Assembly (NCBI GenBank): GCA_044375415.1
Contig: JBILMS010000024.1
Span: forward strand, 1 to 45,908
Source: JAWXBG01 sp044375415
GTDB lineage: Bacteria > Bacteroidota > Bacteroidia > Flavobacteriales_D > Sanyastnellaceae
Length of the DNA: 45,908 nucleotides
Direction of reading: 5' to 3'
Shown here: positions 8,367-18,700 of the stretch, piece after piece
Layout: each line of letters starts with the position of its first letter
How positions within the stretch are numbered: position 1 is the stretch's first letter
Program-made: the position numbers and the translations under genes
The notes under the pieces: model-generated
Database searches by the model: none
The model's input: only the letters and a program-made list of their open reading frames with translations
What the model was told of the DNA's origin: nothing

Positions 8367-8453
8367 CGGTTTAATCGGTGCAAACTACCGTTCAATCAAT
8401 GTAAGCAGCTACATAGTATCTTCGGCCCTATCTTTCCCTCTCAAAGTAGGTCT

Positions 8454-9218
8454 ATGCTGAAAATATTGATCGTCGACGATGAAGAATTTGCACGAGAAAA
8501 TCTCAAATTACTATTACAGGAATTCTGTGAAGGAATAGGCAATATCGAAACTGCAGATGGTGCTAATCAAGCCCGGGCAATTTTGCAAGAATTCAAACCG
8601 GATTTGGTTTTTTTGGATATTATGATGCCCGGAGAAGATGGTTTTTCTCTCCTAAAAAGTTTAGAAGAAAAACCTTTTCAACTTGTGTTTACAACAGCTT
8701 TTCGAGATCATGCCATACGCGCATTTAAAGAAAACGCCATCGACTATTTGGAAAAACCCATTGACATCGAACAATTAAAAAAATCAGTAGAAAAAGCTCA
8801 AAGTTTTCAATCTAAAAAACCGCAGAACGAAGTTAGTACGGATCGCATGGCGCGCATTCTGCAAAACATCGCTTTATCCAACAACGTCGAAAAAACACTT
8901 GTACATACACGAGATGGATTTGCTGTTCTAAAAAATGTTGACATCGTTCATTTGGAAGCCGACGAAAACTACACGACAATTTTTATGTCAAATGGCAAAA
9001 AATATGTGAGCAGTGGAAGTATAAAATCTTTCGAAGACAAGTTGGATCCACACATGTTTTTTAGAACACATAAATCGCACATCATAAACATCATTCATCA
9101 CTTAAAGGAATTTAATCGAAGTGAAGGAAACATTGTAATACTCAGCAACGAAGCACAAGTGCCTGTAGCTCGAAGAAAACTTCAGGAATTTTTGGACCGA
9201 CTTACCTCCATGACATGA
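8454..9218 (+). CDS. LytTR-family response regulator (second of two)
   Basis: This 254-residue paralogue of the preceding gene has a receiver with ILIVDDEEFAREN, phospho-acceptor Asp55 in LVFLDIMMPGEDG, and Lys in YLEKPIDIEQL. Its LytTR domain (about residues 140-250) has GFAVLKNVDIVHLEADENY and RTHKSHIINI. Its stop overlaps the start of the propeller kinase gene (ATGA at 9215-9218), so the two are translationally coupled and almost certainly form a cognate pair. A TATCTTCG box at 8417-8424 may give this gene and the kinase their own promoter in addition to read-through from the first regulator. Two tandem regulators for one kinase suggests duplication with divergence of targets. Confidence 0.9.
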   Translation: MLKILIVDDEEFARENLKLLLQEFCEGIGNIETADGANQARAILQEFKPDLVFLDIMMPGEDGFSLLKSLEEKPFQLVFTTAFRDHAIRAFKENAIDYLEKPIDIEQLKKSVEKAQSFQSKKPQNEVSTDRMARILQNIALSNNVEKTLVHTRDGFAVLKNVDIVHLEADENYTTIFMSNGKKYVSSGSIKSFEDKLDPHMFFRTHKSHIINIIHHLKEFNRSEGNIVILSNEAQVPVARRKLQEFLDRLTSMT

Positions 9219-12202
9219 TGAGCAAAAAATATTTACTTATCCTTTTCTTGGTTTCAGTATTCGGATGTGGATTCGGACAACAATATTCGTATGTTCAATA
9301 CAATGTAAAAGAGGGACTCGTTCAATCTCAGGTACGTTGCCTTATTCAGGATTCACGTGGTTTTATTTGGGCCGGAACGTTAGGAGGTCTCAGTCGCTTC
9401 GATGGACGAGAATTTGTAAACTTCGATCGAAGAAATGGCCTTCCCGGAAATCAAGTCAATTGTATTACAGAGCTCAATGACGGAATAATTGCAGTTGGAT
9501 GCAACGGAAACATTGCACTTGTTTATGCTCAAAAAGTTGAGACCATATCACTTGGAACACCCTGGAGCGATGCTACTGTAAACTGCATATATGGAAGCAG
9601 CCGCGACTTACTTTTTGTTGGAACGGAGGAAGGCGTTTTTATGATCCGTAAAGACATTGTTACCGGTCCGTTTATTCCTTCGATACCGGATGGAGGAAAC
9701 GTGAAAAACATCATTCGTCATGGTGATAAGATCCTAATTGTTTCGAAAGGTGGCATTAGTGAAATGAAAGATGAAACATTTACGGGTATCTTTTTACCAC
9801 CTACAGGTATAACATTATTTGATGCAATCAGTGTTTCAGATACCCTTTGGATTGGCACCAAAGATTTAGGTTTGGTAAAACTTGTGGGAAGTGATATGAC
9901 AACTTACGGACCTGCTCAAGGTTTAGAAACTACAACGATCACCGGTTTACTTTACTCGTCTCAAAAGGCTCTTTGGTTGAGTTCCCGTTTTGGATATTAC
10001 AAATTTGACGGAAATAAATTCGTTGCTTTTGATGAGTCTAATGGCCTGCCCACACCCGATGTACGCGACTTACTTGAAGACCGTGAAGGAAACATTTGGG
10101 TTGGAACTTATGGCAGCGGACTACTACGTTTTTCGGGTGAAAATGTATACTCCTTCACCACAAAAGACGGATTGAGTAGCAACGCGGTTATGTCGGTGAC
10201 GCGAGATCTAAGTGCGGAAAACAGTTTTTGGATTTCTACGTACGACAAAGGTATCTGTCGATTACAGTCCGATACAATCGTTTCATTCCCTCTCAGCGAA
10301 CTAACGGATAACAATAGAATTTGGTCCAGTGTTTCAACAACATCCGGAGATACATGGTTTGGATCTTCCGATGGATTATTCTTATTTAAAAACGGTGCTT
10401 TCAAGCATTACATAGAAGAAAATGGATTGCCCGACCGAATGGTTCTCTCCTTGCTCGACGATGGTTCAGGAACTTTGTGGATAGGAACAGCAAAAGGACT
10501 TGGTAAAATTCAGAACGGCATAATTTCTATAGTAGACAATACACCCACAACCAGAATACGTTCCATCGCAAAAACACGAGATGGAAAATTATGGCTGGCA
10601 ACACTTGAAGGAATTTATTCCTTTGACGGGAAAAAATTTATTCAATACACTGAGAAAGATGGACTGCCTGAGAAAAGCACGTACAGTGTGGAAGTAGATG
10701 TGTACGATCAGCTTTGGATAGGCACTCAAAATGGAATTGGTCTATGGAAAAACGGAAAATTTTTAATTGCCAATGTCGATGAATTAGCGGGAGCAAACAC
10801 GATCAATTTTCTAGAGAGTCATCAACAACAAATTTGGATTGGAACCAACAATGGTTTGTATCGTGCCGATTTGAAAAACAATATGGACTTAAGCACCATT
10901 CTGTTTGAGCACCATGGATTAAACGAAGGCTTAAGAAGTTTGGAGACAAATCTGAATTCATCCTACATCGACCTTAAAGGAAACTTGTGGTTTGGAACAA
11001 CAGATGGTGTGATGAAATTTGAAGTTGGGAAAAACAACCAGTCGCAAAAAATCGTTCCTCCAAGTATTGTTTTAACAACGATTCAGCTCAATCTTCAAGA
11101 TGTTGATTGGAACCAATGGAAAAATGTAACACTCGATTCGTTATCGGGATTGCCTGTTGATTTAAAAGTAGATCACAAACACAATCACTTCACTTTTCAC
11201 TTCACGGGTATTTCCAATAGTCATCCCGATGAAGTGCGTTATCAATATTTGCTTGAGGGTTTTGATGAGACGTGGCAAGCGGTTACACCGAACGATTATG
11301 CAACCTATTCCAATTTGCCCTACGATCATTTTGTTTTCAAAGTAATGGCCATTGGGCATGATGGCCGTCAAAGTGAAATTGTGAGTTACCCTTTCGAAAT
11401 AGAGCCGCCCTTTTGGTACACATGGTGGTTTATAACGGTGGAAGTCGTTACCGGACTGTTAATCATCACATTAATATATCGATCTCGACGTAAAACACTG
11501 ATTACCAGACACGAGAAAGAAAAATTTGAAATGAGGGCTAAAATGCTTGCCTTAGAGCAGGAATCACTCAACAGTAGTATGAATAGACACTTCATTTTCA
11601 ATGCATTAAATTCGATTCAATACTACATTAATAGACAAGACCGGCTATCGGCCAATAAGTACCTAAGCGATTTTGCCAAACTCATTCGTAAGAATTTGGA
11701 TAGTTCGAACGACAATCTGACCACCTTGAGAGACGAGTTGGAACGTCTGGAGCTCTATCTGCGCCTGGAACACATGCGATTTAAGGACAAATTTGAGTAC
11801 AGCATCGAGGTAGATCCCGATTTGGATCAAGACGCGGTAAAAGTGCCTGCAATGTTGCTCCAACCCTTCCTCGAAAACAGCATCTGGCATGGGATATTGC
11901 CTAAAAATGCCCCCGGAAGAGTAGATGTTAAAGTTATTAGAAAAAACGACTCCATTGAGTTTACAATTACGGACGATGGTATAGGGATAGATAGCAGTTT
12001 GGCCAACAAATCCGGGACCGACAGCCATATTTCGAAGGGTATGGCCATCACTTCAGGGCGGATAGACTTGATAAAATTGATGACATCTCAACACATCGAA
12101 TTGCAAGGCCCATACCAGCTTGCGGGCAATGGGGAGCATCCTCCGGGTACCCAAGTGAAGATAATTTTACCTGCAAATTTTAACGAACTTTTTTCGAAGT
12201 AA
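9215..12202 (+). CDS. Beta-propeller sensor histidine kinase (Reg_prop, Y_Y_Y, LytS-type kinase)
   Basis: This 995-residue inner-membrane sensor starts with a signal peptide (SKKYLLILFLVSVFGCGFGQ). A periplasmic two-component-regulator propeller (about 25-620) is built of repeats such as DSRGFIWAGTLGGLSRFDG and DREGNIWVGTYGSGLLRFSG, and a Y_Y_Y domain follows (about 640-725, YQYLLEGFDETWQAV). One transmembrane helix sits near 735-755 (WWFITVEVVTGLLIITLIY). The cytoplasmic kinase is of the His_kinase/LytS type: phospho-acceptor His near residue 792 in NRHFIFNALNSIQYY, N-box near 886 in LENSIWHGI, and DDGIGID. Such kinases usually pair with LytTR regulators, as here. The ligand is unknown; in relatives it is often a carbohydrate or a cell-surface signal. 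Confidence 0.93.
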   Translation: MMSKKYLLILFLVSVFGCGFGQQYSYVQYNVKEGLVQSQVRCLIQDSRGFIWAGTLGGLSRFDGREFVNFDRRNGLPGNQVNCITELNDGIIAVGCNGNIALVYAQKVETISLGTPWSDATVNCIYGSSRDLLFVGTEEGVFMIRKDIVTGPFIPSIPDGGNVKNIIRHGDKILIVSKGGISEMKDETFTGIFLPPTGITLFDAISVSDTLWIGTKDLGLVKLVGSDMTTYGPAQGLETTTITGLLYSSQKALWLSSRFGYYKFDGNKFVAFDESNGLPTPDVRDLLEDREGNIWVGTYGSGLLRFSGENVYSFTTKDGLSSNAVMSVTRDLSAENSFWISTYDKGICRLQSDTIVSFPLSELTDNNRIWSSVSTTSGDTWFGSSDGLFLFKNGAFKHYIEENGLPDRMVLSLLDDGSGTLWIGTAKGLGKIQNGIISIVDNTPTTRIRSIAKTRDGKLWLATLEGIYSFDGKKFIQYTEKDGLPEKSTYSVEVDVYDQLWIGTQNGIGLWKNGKFLIANVDELAGANTINFLESHQQQIWIGTNNGLYRADLKNNMDLSTILFEHHGLNEGLRSLETNLNSSYIDLKGNLWFGTTDGVMKFEVGKNNQSQKIVPPSIVLTTIQLNLQDVDWNQWKNVTLDSLSGLPVDLKVDHKHNHFTFHFTGISNSHPDEVRYQYLLEGFDETWQAVTPNDYATYSNLPYDHFVFKVMAIGHDGRQSEIVSYPFEIEPPFWYTWWFITVEVVTGLLIITLIYRSRRKTLITRHEKEKFEMRAKMLALEQESLNSSMNRHFIFNALNSIQYYINRQDRLSANKYLSDFAKLIRKNLDSSNDNLTTLRDELERLELYLRLEHMRFKDKFEYSIEVDPDLDQDAVKVPAMLLQPFLENSIWHGILPKNAPGRVDVKVIRKNDSIEFTITDDGIGIDSSLANKSGTDSHISKGMAITSGRIDLIKLMTSQHIELQGPYQLAGNGEHPPGTQVKIILPANFNELFSK

Positions 12203-12264
12203 TCTTGTATAAGCCATAAGATTACCTTACATTTGTTTGATAAATAGATTTTCGCGTGAAGGAA

Positions 12265-12561
12265 ATGAAGAAAATAGGACTCTTACTTTTAGCACTCGTG
12301 TTTCTTTTGGCATCTTGTCAGAAGTACGACAATGAGTGTCAAGAAGAGACTGTATTCGAAAAAACCGTACGCGATGATCAACGTCCCGATACTCCGGACA
12401 TGCGTGATCTAGATGATGTTTTAGGAGATGAGATTGATGATGACAATGACGGCGACACGGAAATCACGGATGACGATGATAACGATGACGACGACGATGG
12501 AATCACAGATGATGACGACGATGAGGATGACGATGATGATTCCAAGAAAAGCTCGAATTAA
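12265..12561 (+). CDS. Asp-rich small lipoprotein
   Basis: The product is about 98 residues, with a lipoprotein signal peptide and lipobox (ALVFLLASC, acylated at Cys). The mature part is about 75 residues, and its last half is almost pure Asp with a few Glu, Ile, Thr and Gly, ending KKSSN. The ATG at 12265 is a better start than the GTG three codons earlier. A TACATTTG box near 12228 could be its promoter, and an intrinsic terminator follows directly, so it is its own transcription unit. The acidic tail may bind calcium or other cations at the envelope, but no known domain is present. The GAT/GAC codon repeats make it prone to length changes. Confidence 0.75.
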   Translation: MKKIGLLLLALVFLLASCQKYDNECQEETVFEKTVRDDQRPDTPDMRDLDDVLGDEIDDDNDGDTEITDDDDNDDDDDGITDDDDDEDDDDDSKKSSN

Positions 12562-12591
12562 ATAATTACTCTCGATAATATTTCTAAAAGG

Positions 12592-12619
12592 ACCGCTCTG
12601 AAAAGGGCGGTTTTTTTTT
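12592..12619 (+). terminator. Intrinsic terminator after the Asp-rich lipoprotein gene
   Basis: Stem ACCGCTC / GGGCGGT (one G-U pair), loop TGAAAA, followed by nine T residues. It is positioned 31 bp after the stop codon. Confidence 0.85.
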
Positions 12620-12644
12620 GCTCGAACATGCTTACTTAAGCAAC

Positions 12645-12741
12645 ATGTCACATTTTACCCCATATCTGTGACATCCCATGTCATATTTTACCCCTAATTT
12701 AATACAACTTTTTTGAAATTTTACTCTATATTTGTGACATG
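12645..12741 (+). promoter_or_regulatory. Palindromic repeat leader and -7 box of the AAA/DUF4143 gene
   Basis: ATGTCACA (12645-12652) and TGTGACAT (12667-12674) form a perfect 8-bp inverted repeat. A second ATGTCATATTTTACCCC follows 33 bp after the first such element. The stretch TTTTACTCTATATTTGTGACAT at the gene start repeats 12653-12674 with few changes. The -7 box TATATTTG (12727-12734) lies inside the last copy, 4 nt before the ATG, so the third TGTGACAT overlaps the start codon. This looks like an operator or RNA element for autoregulation. Confidence 0.6.
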
Positions 12742-14067
12742 TTCAAAAGGCACATCACAACAACTTTACTACATTGGCGGGCCAAAAAGGATCGTAAACC
12801 ACTCATTATCAGGGGAGCTAGACAGGTTGGGAAAACCACTTTGGTTCATCAGTTTGGTCAAGAATTCAGCCATTATATTTATCTGAACCTCGAAAGAGAA
12901 TCGGATAGACGCCATTTTGAAGAATATTCAACCTTGGACGACCTGCTTAAGCGTATTTTTTTTGAAAAGGACATTCCATACGACCAACGTTCGGAGACCT
13001 TACTTTTCATCGACGAGATACAAGCCTTACCGGAGACCATGCAACTACTTCGGTTCTTTTATGAAGACGCCAGTGATCTCGCAGTTATTGCAGCCGGTTC
13101 GATGTTAGAATCGATTCTTCGATCAAATATCAGCATACCTGTAGGTCGGGTAGAATACCTTGTTCTACGTCCGGTTTCCTTCGGTGAATTTCTAGAGGCT
13201 ACAGGAGAGCATGCCAGTTTTTTGGAATACCAAAAAGTTCCGGTACCTGAATATGCGCATGAAAAATTGTTTTCTCTTTTTCATACTTATGCTCTTGTTG
13301 GCGGCATGCCCGAAGCTGTTAGAACCTATGCCCAAACAAAAGATCTTCGGACCTTAGATCATATTTATGATTCCTTGACCAATGCATATATGGAAGATGT
13401 GGAGAAATATGCCATATCCAAAGCGCAAGTACAAACCATCCGACATGCTATTCGAACCTGTTTTGGAGAAGCCGGAAAACGGATCAAATTTCAAGGGTTT
13501 GGTCGTTCGAATTACGCATCAAGAGAGATGGGAGAAGCTCTTCGGACACTTGAAAAAACTTTTCTAATTCAACTAATATATCCAACGGTCAGTTCGATTC
13601 TACCTCTTGTTCAGGATCATCGCAAGTCGCCAAGACTTCAGTTTTTGGATACAGGTATGATAAATTATTTCGTTGGATTGCGTTCCGAAATACTGAGTAT
13701 CGAAGATCTACAACAGGTTTATCAGGGACTCATGTTGGAACATTTATGTGGTCAAGAAATACTTGCGTCGCAATACAAATCCCTCAGTGCTCTCCATTTT
13801 TGGACGAGAGAAAAAAGCACTTCGCAAGCAGAAGTAGATTATGTTATTCAACATGAAAGTTTGCTTATACCCATTGAGGTCAAATCCGGAAAAACCGGCA
13901 AACTAAAGTCGTTAATGCTGTACATGGATGAAACATCACATGACATAGCTGTTCGACTTTACCATGGTAAAATCGAATGGCAAACGGCAGAAACACCTAG
14001 AGGCAAAAAATTCCGTTTACTAAATCTACCCTACTATCTCGCGGGGAGGGTTGGGGAGTATTTATGA
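12739..14067 (+). CDS. AAA_14 / DUF4143 ATP-binding protein
   Basis: This 442-residue protein has a P-loop ATPase domain (about residues 15-150) with Walker A GARQVGKTT (Lys32), Walker B LLFIDEIQ (Asp92, Glu93), a sensor-like AAGSMLES, and the family phrase LRPVSFGEFLEATGE. A C-terminal DUF4143 part (about 200-400) has a nuclease-fold-like core: SQAEVDYVIQ followed by PIEVKSGK, a D-x(n)-E-V-K arrangement. These proteins are common, often multi-copy and horizontally moved in Bacteroidota, and their biological role is not firmly known. The gene stands alone behind an unusual palindromic leader and appears to be leaderless. Its 3' end faces the T9SS operon. Confidence 0.88.
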   Translation: MFKRHITTTLLHWRAKKDRKPLIIRGARQVGKTTLVHQFGQEFSHYIYLNLERESDRRHFEEYSTLDDLLKRIFFEKDIPYDQRSETLLFIDEIQALPETMQLLRFFYEDASDLAVIAAGSMLESILRSNISIPVGRVEYLVLRPVSFGEFLEATGEHASFLEYQKVPVPEYAHEKLFSLFHTYALVGGMPEAVRTYAQTKDLRTLDHIYDSLTNAYMEDVEKYAISKAQVQTIRHAIRTCFGEAGKRIKFQGFGRSNYASREMGEALRTLEKTFLIQLIYPTVSSILPLVQDHRKSPRLQFLDTGMINYFVGLRSEILSIEDLQQVYQGLMLEHLCGQEILASQYKSLSALHFWTREKSTSQAEVDYVIQHESLLIPIEVKSGKTGKLKSLMLYMDETSHDIAVRLYHGKIEWQTAETPRGKKFRLLNLPYYLAGRVGEYL

Positions 14068-14170
14068 CGCAATACCTTTCTTAAAGTGGAAGTTAAATGG
14101 CAATACTAGTCATATCAATTTATGCACCGTTTAACGAAAACGTCCTTAGTCATGAGAACTGTGAACTTCC

Positions 14171-15709
14171 TCATTCCCTCACCACCCTAACCACCTCAGC
14201 CCTTCCATCCATATAAGTAGCTTGAAGCAAATAAACTCCACTACTCAGACCTGAAAGGTCTACTTCTTTATTATCCGACATGATCAATTGTGCAAATACT
14301 TGTCGGCCCGAAATATCGGTCATTGATATATCATGTATAATTTCTGAGCTTTGAACTTGGATGGAATGGTTGGTGGGATTGGGGGATATGGAAAATGAGG
14401 CAGGTTTGTTCTCTTCTATTCCCACAAACGGACATCCGCTCCAGACGAGATCACCGCAGGCGTCGAGTTTGAGGAGCCAGGTTCGATAAAATGCTTCATC
14501 CGTTGCAATAATATTGCCCACCGCAGCCATACCTCCATCAGCCGTCACTTCGAGATCATACAAGGTTGCATCATATGTGGCAAGCGGTGGATCATAAATT
14601 TTAAACCACTCTTCATTGAATTCACTGTCAACTTTCAAAATAAACGCCATTAATTCTCCATTATCGGATCCACGACCTAACAAGGCGTATCCTCCATCCG
14701 AAGTTTGCTCAAAATCCTGAATTTGCCATCCTCCCCCGGCATGACCATAAGATTTGGTCCAAAGAGTATCCATGTTAAATGTATCGAACAAACCAATCCG
14801 CATGTCGATCTCCGGATAATCTAAATCTATCCACTGTGTTCCATGACCATATGCAAACAAAACTAGATTGTCTTCATCAGGTAAGAGCCAAGTATTATAA
14901 TTGTCAATTTCTTCATTCCCGAATTTGAAATGGCCGCTAATTTCGTTTAATGAATTAATTTTGATAAAGAATGGAACATATCTTCCCACTCCTTCATTAT
15001 CAAACCTTACCCAATCTCCGGCAATAAGAATTTCATTATTCGGAATACTAAGCATGTCTGTTACCCAAATGGTGTAATGTTCTATTGTGTCCTGCCAATT
15101 TTGTTCCCAAAGAGGATAGACAACGTTTCCGATGTTCGAGCCCTCACTTGAAATGAAACTCAAAAACAACCCTTGTTCGTCTTCACCCTCTTGCACAAAA
15201 AGTATATCCTGAAAACCTGCAATTACATACTCTGAAGAATTCCGTTCTAACATCTTAAGAGGTATCACGGAGGTTGAATCATTCACAAGCGTTGAATCGA
15301 ACGATTCCCATGAAATTTCTCCTTCAAGAGAAGATTTGAACGAATAGACTACGTCAGAATTACCATTTAATCCTTCAAGTAACGATGTTCCGATGACATT
15401 ACTATCAGAAGATTTGGAATAGGCATCTCCAAGTGTCAACCAAGTTTGGTAATTAATATAAGGCTGAAATGATTGACTCAGCAATTCTCCAGAATCATAC
15501 ACTCTCAAAAGCCAACTCCCAAAAAAACCCTCCGAATAAGCTGCACCTGGACAAAATAAAACAGTGTCGTCTACAAACAAGTTATTGTGACCACCACCAT
15601 TATTATTCTCCCAATCAGGTGGCATAAAAGTATTACTGAAATAATTGAATTGTGGTAGTCCCAAGGATGCCCATCCCAAAACCAACGATAAGGTCAATAT
15701 ATATTTCAT
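14171..15709 (-). CDS. T9SS-secreted protein with repeat (propeller-like) body
   Basis: The 512-residue protein has a signal peptide (MKYILTLSLVLGWASLGLPQ) and a body of loosely repeated segments with W-x-x-x-Y and D-G-G-Y/M motifs (QTSDGGYALLGRG, TADGGMAAVGN), like other Bacteroidota beta-propeller-type secreted proteins. A T9SS type A C-terminal domain covers about residues 440-512 (SISPNPTNHSIQV, DISGRQVF, LSSGVYLLQ). It would pass the outer membrane through PorU/Sov and be attached or released. The start overlaps the stop of the larger upstream gene by 4 nt (ATGA, 15706-15709), so both belong to one operon. The D-A-C-G-D segment before the sorting domain also occurs, as D-A-C-G-C, in the protein at 36273. 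Function unknown. Confidence 0.85.
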   Translation of the reverse strand: MKYILTLSLVLGWASLGLPQFNYFSNTFMPPDWENNNGGGHNNLFVDDTVLFCPGAAYSEGFFGSWLLRVYDSGELLSQSFQPYINYQTWLTLGDAYSKSSDSNVIGTSLLEGLNGNSDVVYSFKSSLEGEISWESFDSTLVNDSTSVIPLKMLERNSSEYVIAGFQDILFVQEGEDEQGLFLSFISSEGSNIGNVVYPLWEQNWQDTIEHYTIWVTDMLSIPNNEILIAGDWVRFDNEGVGRYVPFFIKINSLNEISGHFKFGNEEIDNYNTWLLPDEDNLVLFAYGHGTQWIDLDYPEIDMRIGLFDTFNMDTLWTKSYGHAGGGWQIQDFEQTSDGGYALLGRGSDNGELMAFILKVDSEFNEEWFKIYDPPLATYDATLYDLEVTADGGMAAVGNIIATDEAFYRTWLLKLDACGDLVWSGCPFVGIEENKPASFSISPNPTNHSIQVQSSEIIHDISMTDISGRQVFAQLIMSDNKEVDLSGLSSGVYLLQATYMDGRAEVVRVVRE

Positions 15710-18700
15710 TGTTTAACCATGATTGTTGTCCAAATTAATGTCTGTTCATTGTCAATCGTCCTCAGAACGTATGTTCCTTCAGATAAATCGACCGTTTCTA
15801 TTAAAGCTTGTTTCTGTCCATCTTTAAGATGAACTGATCCAACCAATCTACCCGTAACATCATTAATAATAACTGCACAATCACCAAATGATTCAAATCT
15901 TTCAAATGTACAAAATGAAGCTGTTGGATTTGGAAACAATTTGAATTTTGGCTGGTCTGAAATCAGCTGCAACTGGGTCGAGCGACTCTCCAGCTCATTG
16001 ATATCCATTAGCGGCTCAATGTACGCGAATTCAGAATACAACCGAAGAATGCCCAAGGCTTCACTAGATGACCAACTTCCACCAGTGAAAAGAACATTTT
16101 TCAAAATTTCAATTTGTTCTTCCGAAAGCACTTCTGGTTCCTCATTAGCTGATAAAAGTGTTTGTTCAATTAACCAAACATCGGCAATCATATCGATTTC
16201 AGAAATCATGGTTTGATCTGACCTAAAGTCCAAAATAATAGACCCTAAAGAATTTAATGCCTCTTCGATTAATCCATTCCCCTTTAGTAATTGGATATAG
16301 AGTTGCCTGTCACTGAAATAATTTGTCGGGTCCAAAATCTCAATAATAGCAGATGCTTTATCTTGAATATTACCATCTGAATTAATGGCTGCAATTTGTC
16401 GATTTACAGCATCCCAACGTGAACCTAGTGCATTGCTCATCTCCTCTTCGAGAAGCTCTTTTTGAGAAATCACATTCAGTCCAGCAGCTATTTGCTGGCG
16501 CTGCCATTCGTCAAGAGGTGCGATACGCTCATCCAATTCTTTTCGCACACGTTCACTTTTCGCAGCCGTAGGATTGGCACTCAAAATTAAGGTAAGCAAG
16601 GACGAAGGAATATCGTACTCCTTCCTAATGGTTTCAATCATTACCTCTTCACTAAGTGAGGGAGATTTTTGCATTAACTCATAGTACAGTGCCGTTGCTT
16701 GACTATACGTTGTGTAAATCACTGCCTCAGTAAGTGATTCTGTGTTTCCACCATCCACCAAGGCCAACCATTCAAGCGATTTGCTGTTGAAAATCGCCTC
16801 TTCCAACGTACGCTGCGCGGAAAAGAATTCCGGCTCCATTTGTAAGGAAATAGTTAAAGGGCAATCTCCATCACTCATTGGGCCTTGCAAGGTGATACCA
16901 GAAGACTCAGTAAGCAAAATATTCTCGTCGAAATGTCTTCGATATGTATGGGACACTCCCGTTAAATTATCAATATCGTCGGTGTCCGCGTCAGTGTGTG
17001 TCCATTTATTATCCGCTGAAGATGAGGTGCTACCTCCATTTTGAAATAACTGAATACCCTGATTGCTTCCCCCCTCGATAGCTACAATTATAACATCCTT
17101 TTTATTTTCCATTCCTGAAATCGCTTGCCCAGTTTCATTTTCTACGGTACCCAAATAATTGCAACGAAAACGCAGCCCATTAGAAACAGGACTATTGACT
17201 TCAAGTGTTCCATTGTTCCTATTCTGCCCTTGAAAGGAGTTCGCAAAATTATTGCGATAGAAAGTATTACGTCGAACCAGTGTCGGATTAGTACCAGTGT
17301 TCATACATACTAGGCCATACCTCATAAGCACATTGGAATTGTCATGATCAAATAAGTTTTCTTGTATGTCCATATCCGTCATTTGCCCTATTGCATAACA
17401 TCCATATGCCGCATTCGGATTTTCCGCTGTTCCTGTTTCATAAATAATCTCATTATTGTTGTTTGTAAGAGCAATATATGTTGCGGTGCCGGGAGTTGAA
17501 GTAGGATCAACAGGATAGCCATAAGGCAGATCCAAGAAATCACTTCTATAAACACGCAGTCGCCTCGAATTTTCGGAAAAAACACCTCTATAACACTCGA
17601 AACGCATTGCGTCAATGTAGGTATAATCGGAATAAAGAGTCGAAGTGAATCCGGAAGTCCATACCCCCCTTACAAATCCACTTATTGTGCTTGAAGGCAC
17701 TCCATCTATTGGTTCCGACCCTATTAAATCAAACGAAGACCCTGAAATGGGCATGCTATAATTTACGGGTACTCCGGCATTTATACAAACCAACTGATTG
17801 CTATTTATTATCGACGGATCGTCGTTAAAAAAATTGCACCTAATAATTCTGCTACCTCTAGAGCCCTCAATCAAAACTCTTTCCTTTAATGGGGTGAAAT
17901 GTTCGTCATCCACAATAGATTCGCAGTTTTCAAAAGTTGGATGGTAAGAGTCCCAACTATTACTTTTTGTGGTTCCAACTATATGGACATCGCGTCTATT
18001 ATTATGAAACTTACAGTTCGTAATTGATAGGAAACCACCCTGTAAACTCGTATTAATTGAAACTAAGTTGCCGTTATCTGTTTTATCTAATCCATAGGCA
18101 TTATTTGAAATATTTGTTTCTCTATGATTACGAAGTGCATCATAGGCATAATTTATGCAACAGTTATCTATCAGTGCCTGACTTCGAAATTCGAATGGGG
18201 TTTGCACTGTCCCCGTTGAAGTCCAAGCCAATACTTGTATGCCGTCCCAATAAGTAGGGCAAGCGGTCGTAAAAACAGAGTTATTCCTGGCATCAAGCAC
18301 AGAAAAATTTGGGATTAGATTATTTACTGCACTCATTTGGATCTCATTCGGCCCCGCAAAAGCAATATTCGAATGATCTACTGTCCAAGTGTTACCTTCT
18401 TTCACATGGACATCGTGCGCAAAAATCAAATTTTCATTGAACGTCGTAAAAGAAGACTCAATAGAAATAATTCCATTCGTACCACTTCCATCTTCATCCC
18501 ATATCGTATCCCCATCCACAATATGCGTAATTCCCAAATCATAAACCAAGGTCTCCGTGCAAGGCCCATAAGTAACTGTCAACTCATACTCCGCCGGTGG
18601 TACATTAATCAAATCTTGAGAAGTACTAATGACAACTGTTGGATTGGCGGTGTTCACCCAAGCGTAAGTCTGGGCTTCGTTGCATGATACATCAACGTTC

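Noticed and set aside
12630..12643. Palindrome TGCTTA-CT-TAAGCA
   Set aside because: It resembles the damage operator only superficially (different arms and a 2-bp spacer) and lies directly after a terminator.
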